From G020348185 sp964525045 (GTDB taxonomy: Bacteria > Nitrospirota > Nitrospiria > Nitrospirales > UBA8639), in NCBI GenBank assembly GCA_964525045.1, contig CAZGFD010000021.1:1-64000 (forward strand): DNA of 64,000 bases, written 5' to 3'. Shown in pieces: positions 61,083 to 64,000 of this stretch. The notes under the pieces are model-generated. The model made no database searches, had not been told where the DNA came from, and saw nothing but the letters and a program-made list of their open reading frames with translations. Made by a program: the position numbers and the translations under genes. Numbering within the stretch: the stretch's first letter is position 1; every line of letters starts with the position of its first letter.

Positions 61083-61565
61083 ATGTTTCACGGACAGTGT
61101 TTGAATAGGATGAATAATCGGACTTTCCTTCGGATTGGACCATATGTACTTGTCGGTGGAGTTCTCCTTCTTCTGGCCATTGGGCCTGTGATGGGGTTTG
61201 CTCAATTAACTAATGGACAGATGACTGAGGAGAAAGCACTGATATTGGCCGAAAAGTTTGGTGTAGAAGTCGGAGAAGTGGATGAAGAACTCCGTGAATA
61301 TCTGGGTTTGACGAAGGCAGAAGGAGTGGTGGTATTCGCGGTCATTGGCGGGACGCCAGCCGATTTAGCAGGGATTAAAGTCAAATCGATTATCAAAGAA
61401 GTCGACAAATATGAAATCAAAACCCTGCTGGATCTTGGCCGTGCGTTGGAAGTGACCATGCCGACTCAGAATTTTTCTGTGGCGACCTATGAACCGGCCG
61501 ATCCGACGAACCAGGGGGTTACGGGAGGATTAAACTTCCACTTTGTACGCGTGGCAAAGGATTAA
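61083..61565 (+). CDS. Membrane-anchored PDZ-domain protein
   Basis: A 160-residue protein starting after GGGGGGAGC, with a signal anchor (about 20-40) and a single PDZ domain: LREYLGLTKAEGVVVFAVIGGTPADLAGIKVKSIIKEVDKYEI. There is no protease domain. PDZ-only periplasmic proteins usually tether or sense partner C-termini. Its location beside the second gamma-like subunit and the multiheme cytochromes hints at complex assembly. An ATG nine codons upstream is also in frame. Confidence 0.83.
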   Translation: MFHGQCLNRMNNRTFLRIGPYVLVGGVLLLLAIGPVMGFAQLTNGQMTEEKALILAEKFGVEVGEVDEELREYLGLTKAEGVVVFAVIGGTPADLAGIKVKSIIKEVDKYEIKTLLDLGRALEVTMPTQNFSVATYEPADPTNQGVTGGLNFHFVRVAKD

Positions 61566-61573
61566 GTCGAAGT

Positions 61574-62908
61574 ATGTGGCAAATTAAGGGAGGAAGTGAA
61601 ATACGGAACTCGTCATTTCGGTCTCTCGCCTTACTCTTTTTTCTCACCCTGCTCATCTCAATTATTCCATTGGTCTCGGCGGTCGCTCAAGAAAATGACA
61701 AGAATCCGTCTGACACAAGTTGGATTGATGAAATTGAAAAAATCTTTATCCCCTCGGACCAATGTAAGCAATGTCACGATCGACATTATGAAGAATGGAA
61801 GGGGATGCGGGAGCAAACCCCGGATCTCAAGACGTTCGGCCGGGTCGATGGCGCGTTGCTGCATGGAACCTCTCTGACCTCTCCCGTGTTTAAAACGGTC
61901 CTCGGGCTGTGGCTTCAAACAGAGCCGACACAAGAACAACGAGCCCTCTGCCTATCCTGCCATGCTCCCGCCGTGACGGTGTTTCCCCAACACACCGATC
62001 ATTTTATTCAACAGGTGATTGAGGGTGGGAAAAAGAAAAACGCGGTGGAGGGGATTGGGTGTTCAGCCTGTCATCTGATTAATGGCATTCAGGAAAATGC
62101 CAATGCGCATCCTACGTTCAAAATTGATGCTGGCCCAACCATGTTTGGGCCGTATTTTGACCCTGAGGAAAATCTGGTCCATCCTTCAAAGCAATTGGAC
62201 CTTTATCGCGGGGCCCAATATTGTGCGTCTTGTCACTTCAGCAAAGTCAAAGATGTGACTCGGGCCGATCTCCCTGGTCAGATCCTAAAAGGCACAATCT
62301 GCCAGGATTGTCATATGGAACGCTCGACCGGAAGCTCAACCTCAAAACGGGGCGCGCTCACCCGTCCCATCGGCCGTCATTGGTTTCAGGGGATTGTCAT
62401 TCCAGGAATCATGCTGAGTAATCGCAATCTTCAGGCAGAATGGTTCCCGCGAGTGGACATCGAGGCCGCCAAAAAGAGTGACAAAGTGGAGGGAACGGTC
62501 TTAGTTCGGAACGGCAGCCTGCCTCACATGTTCCCTGGCGGTGATCCTGTGTTAAAACAGTTTTTTGTGACGGTGCGGGTGAAGGATGAAGCCGGGAACA
62601 TTATAGACGAACAACAGAAAACATTTGGTCATTCTTTCGCTGATTTGCTCAGAGGCCCAATACCTGAGCCTCTGGTCAACGGTGGAAGAACCAGAAGAAT
62701 TCCCTTTTCGGTGGGGATTCCCGATGGCCTCTCCTCGGTTCACGTCGAAGCGGTCTTAAGCTATGCGCTCATCCCAGAGCCCACGCCTGAATTACGGAAG
62801 CGGTATCTTTCGACCCTTGCCACGGAAAAAGAGCGCGAGGCGGCTGAAACAATCATTAAAGATTATTCGTCCCAGCGACTCATAACATTTCGTATCACCA
62901 CTCTCTAA
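61574..62908 (+). CDS. Pentaheme cytochrome c (cytochrome c554-like), copy 1
   Basis: A 444-residue exported protein, signal peptide about 15-38 ending AVAQ. Five CxxCH motifs occur at C64 (CKQCH), C126 (CLSCH), C163 (CSACH), C217 (CASCH) and C243 (CQDCH), all in the N-terminal half. Extra histidines such as DRHYEEW can serve as axial ligands. The C-terminal 190 residues form a beta-rich region with HMFPGGDPVLKQFFVTVRV. The layout resembles cytochrome c554-family proteins. It starts 8 bases after the PDZ gene and is followed by a paralog, likely a periplasmic electron relay. Confidence 0.88.
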   Translation: MWQIKGGSEIRNSSFRSLALLFFLTLLISIIPLVSAVAQENDKNPSDTSWIDEIEKIFIPSDQCKQCHDRHYEEWKGMREQTPDLKTFGRVDGALLHGTSLTSPVFKTVLGLWLQTEPTQEQRALCLSCHAPAVTVFPQHTDHFIQQVIEGGKKKNAVEGIGCSACHLINGIQENANAHPTFKIDAGPTMFGPYFDPEENLVHPSKQLDLYRGAQYCASCHFSKVKDVTRADLPGQILKGTICQDCHMERSTGSSTSKRGALTRPIGRHWFQGIVIPGIMLSNRNLQAEWFPRVDIEAAKKSDKVEGTVLVRNGSLPHMFPGGDPVLKQFFVTVRVKDEAGNIIDEQQKTFGHSFADLLRGPIPEPLVNGGRTRRIPFSVGIPDGLSSVHVEAVLSYALIPEPTPELRKRYLSTLATEKEREAAETIIKDYSSQRLITFRITTL

Positions 62909-62960
62909 TTGAAATGCCACTATGGCTCCATGGAAGGGCCAATTTTTCCCAGGAGTGCAT

Positions 62961-64000
62961 ATGCCTAACAACACGCTCTCTGTAGGACTGGCAATCGGGA
63001 CTCTTGCGATCTTCTTTCTCCTGTTCGGTTGGACTGACGGAAACCTCGCCCCTCAGACGGTATTCGGCGCGAAGGAAGAAGGGAAGGTCACCAAACCCTT
63101 AGATAAGGCTTTCCCTCATTCTGATAAATGTAAGCGATGCCATTTGCGGGTATTTGAGGAATGGGAAGCCTCGGCGCAATCCCGATCGATTGTGACGGCA
63201 GCGTTTCGTGTCACCCTGGAGCGGTTTTTAGCTTCCGCTGACAAAAAAGATGCCACCATGTGTTTACGCTGCCATGCTCCCCATGTATTGGAGTATGGGC
63301 ATCAGGCGGACATGTTCATAAAGGAAGTCCAGTCCAAAAATCCCCAGATTGATGGGGTTGGCTGTACGCAATGTCATTTGATCAAGGAAGTCGATTCGAC
63401 CACCCGTCCGCCACATCCCACGTTTCAATTGGGAAAGACTATTTTTGGCGGATATAAAAAACCGGCGGAAAACCTGGCTCATAAATCGGAATACTCGAAG
63501 CTGTACAAAAGTTCGCAATACTGTGTGACCTGTCATGACTCCCTGCCGCATAGTGGGAAATCGCCGACCATGCCCGATTGGCTTGGGGCCTGGAAAGAAA
63601 CCAAGGCTGAGAAAGAGGGGAAAACGTGTCAGTCCTGCCATATGCCTGAAGCGTTCGGGGAGTCGGCCAATGGGGAACGAAATCGAAAAGTCGCCAACCA
63701 TAGTTTCCCCGGCCGGTTTGGAAAAGTGAGGGCTGACGCGCTCGAGTTAGATTTCTCCACTGAGGTCAAAGGAGAACAATCGCAGGTTGAGGTCACGCTG
63801 CAGAGTCTTGTCCCCCATAATCTCCCGATGCCGCACCCCGGATGGTATCGAGTAGTCTTGGATTTAACGATCCTGGGGAAAAATTTAAAAAAGGTTCATG
63901 GCGATCAGCGGTTCTACGAAAGAGTGTATGGAGACAAGAATGGAAAGAAAACGGTATTTGACTTTGAGGCCGAAAAAATTCTTAAAGACAGTCTTCTGAA
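62961..64000 (+). CDS. Pentaheme cytochrome c (cytochrome c554-like), copy 2, partial
   Basis: An open frame from ATG 62961 (behind AGGAGTGCAT) to the window edge, 346 codons with no stop. An N-terminal hydrophobic segment (about 8-24) is a signal anchor. Five CxxCH motifs occur at C57 (CKRCH), C101 (CLRCH), C135 (CTQCH), C188 (CVTCH) and C223 (CQSCH), with spacing similar to copy 1. The beta-rich C-terminal part (HNLPMPHPGWYRVVLDL) aligns with that of copy 1. The end lies beyond the window. Confidence 0.87.
   Translation, partial: MPNNTLSVGLAIGTLAIFFLLFGWTDGNLAPQTVFGAKEEGKVTKPLDKAFPHSDKCKRCHLRVFEEWEASAQSRSIVTAAFRVTLERFLASADKKDATMCLRCHAPHVLEYGHQADMFIKEVQSKNPQIDGVGCTQCHLIKEVDSTTRPPHPTFQLGKTIFGGYKKPAENLAHKSEYSKLYKSSQYCVTCHDSLPHSGKSPTMPDWLGAWKETKAEKEGKTCQSCHMPEAFGESANGERNRKVANHSFPGRFGKVRADALELDFSTEVKGEQSQVEVTLQSLVPHNLPMPHPGWYRVVLDLTILGKNLKKVHGDQRFYERVYGDKNGKKTVFDFEAEKILKDSLL

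Overview
The window reads as a chromosomal segment of a nitrite-oxidising member of the Nitrospirota, most likely a Nitrospira with moderate GC such as the marine lineages. The case is indirect but consistent. There are two paralogous ethylbenzene-dehydrogenase-type heme proteins of the kind proposed as the NXR gamma subunit, a TorD-like molybdoenzyme chaperone, MobA, a 4Fe-4S NapF/NapG-like protein, TatA, two cytochrome bd-like oxidases next to membrane c-type cytochromes, and pentaheme cytochromes. The NXR alpha and beta subunits are not in the window. Species-level assignment is inference.

Layout. 0.3-7.7 kb: small envelope and housekeeping genes (coiled-coil lipoprotein, metallo-beta-lactamase hydrolase, exported bifunctional-nuclease-domain protein, PKD/Ig-like exported protein, small cupredoxin, DUF192, Rieske ferredoxin, chagasin-like protein, class IV aminotransferase). 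7.8-20.2 kb: a copper-protein island with a 1715-residue multicopper oxidase carrying an embedded LysM module, three paralogous exported proteins with a CxxHxxM copper-loop motif, an exported DUF4412-like protein, a HEAT-repeat protein and an exported thioredoxin/DUF255 protein. 20.4-35.5 kb: a respiratory island with a methyltransferase, DUF420, a PCP_red-domain protein, bd-like oxidase 1, DUF3047, two SUMF1-fold membrane proteins without the FGE cysteines, up to three 34-37-residue membrane microproteins, bd-like oxidase 2, and three c-type cytochromes, one fused to an ethylbenzene-dehydrogenase-like domain. 35.6-43.7 kb: mobA, a family 9 glycosyltransferase, argS, tgt, yajC, secD and secF. 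44-48.6 kb: a PAS-rich sensor kinase and its sigma-54 activator. 48.7-64 kb: an NXR-accessory and electron-transfer island (WD40, HExxH/zinc-ribbon protein, polyferredoxin, TorD-like chaperone, gamma-like subunit, B12 radical SAM, membrane protein, TPR, TatA, NHL propeller, second gamma-like subunit, PDZ, two pentaheme cytochromes, the last cut by the window edge).

Most genes are on the plus strand; the exceptions are four convincing genes (266-1030, 2721-3749, 4721-5056, 48696-49793) and one putative microprotein (28676-28780). Spaces between genes carry dispersed low-complexity word repeats (TCTCAAATTTCAAA type, GTTTCGAGTTTCGGG type, ATATTCGATATTCG type), one near-exact 44-bp inverted pair 31 kb apart, and one MITE/REP-like element that splits secD from secF. 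I saw no tRNA, rRNA, CRISPR array or transposase gene.

Together the genes suggest periplasmic electron transfer: molybdopterin enzyme maturation (MobA, TorD-like, TatA, ferredoxin), low-molecular-weight carriers (multiheme c, cupredoxins, Rieske) and terminal bd-like oxidases apparently fed by cytochrome c. The giant multicopper oxidase is a candidate for extracellular metal or organic oxidation, possibly Mn(II).
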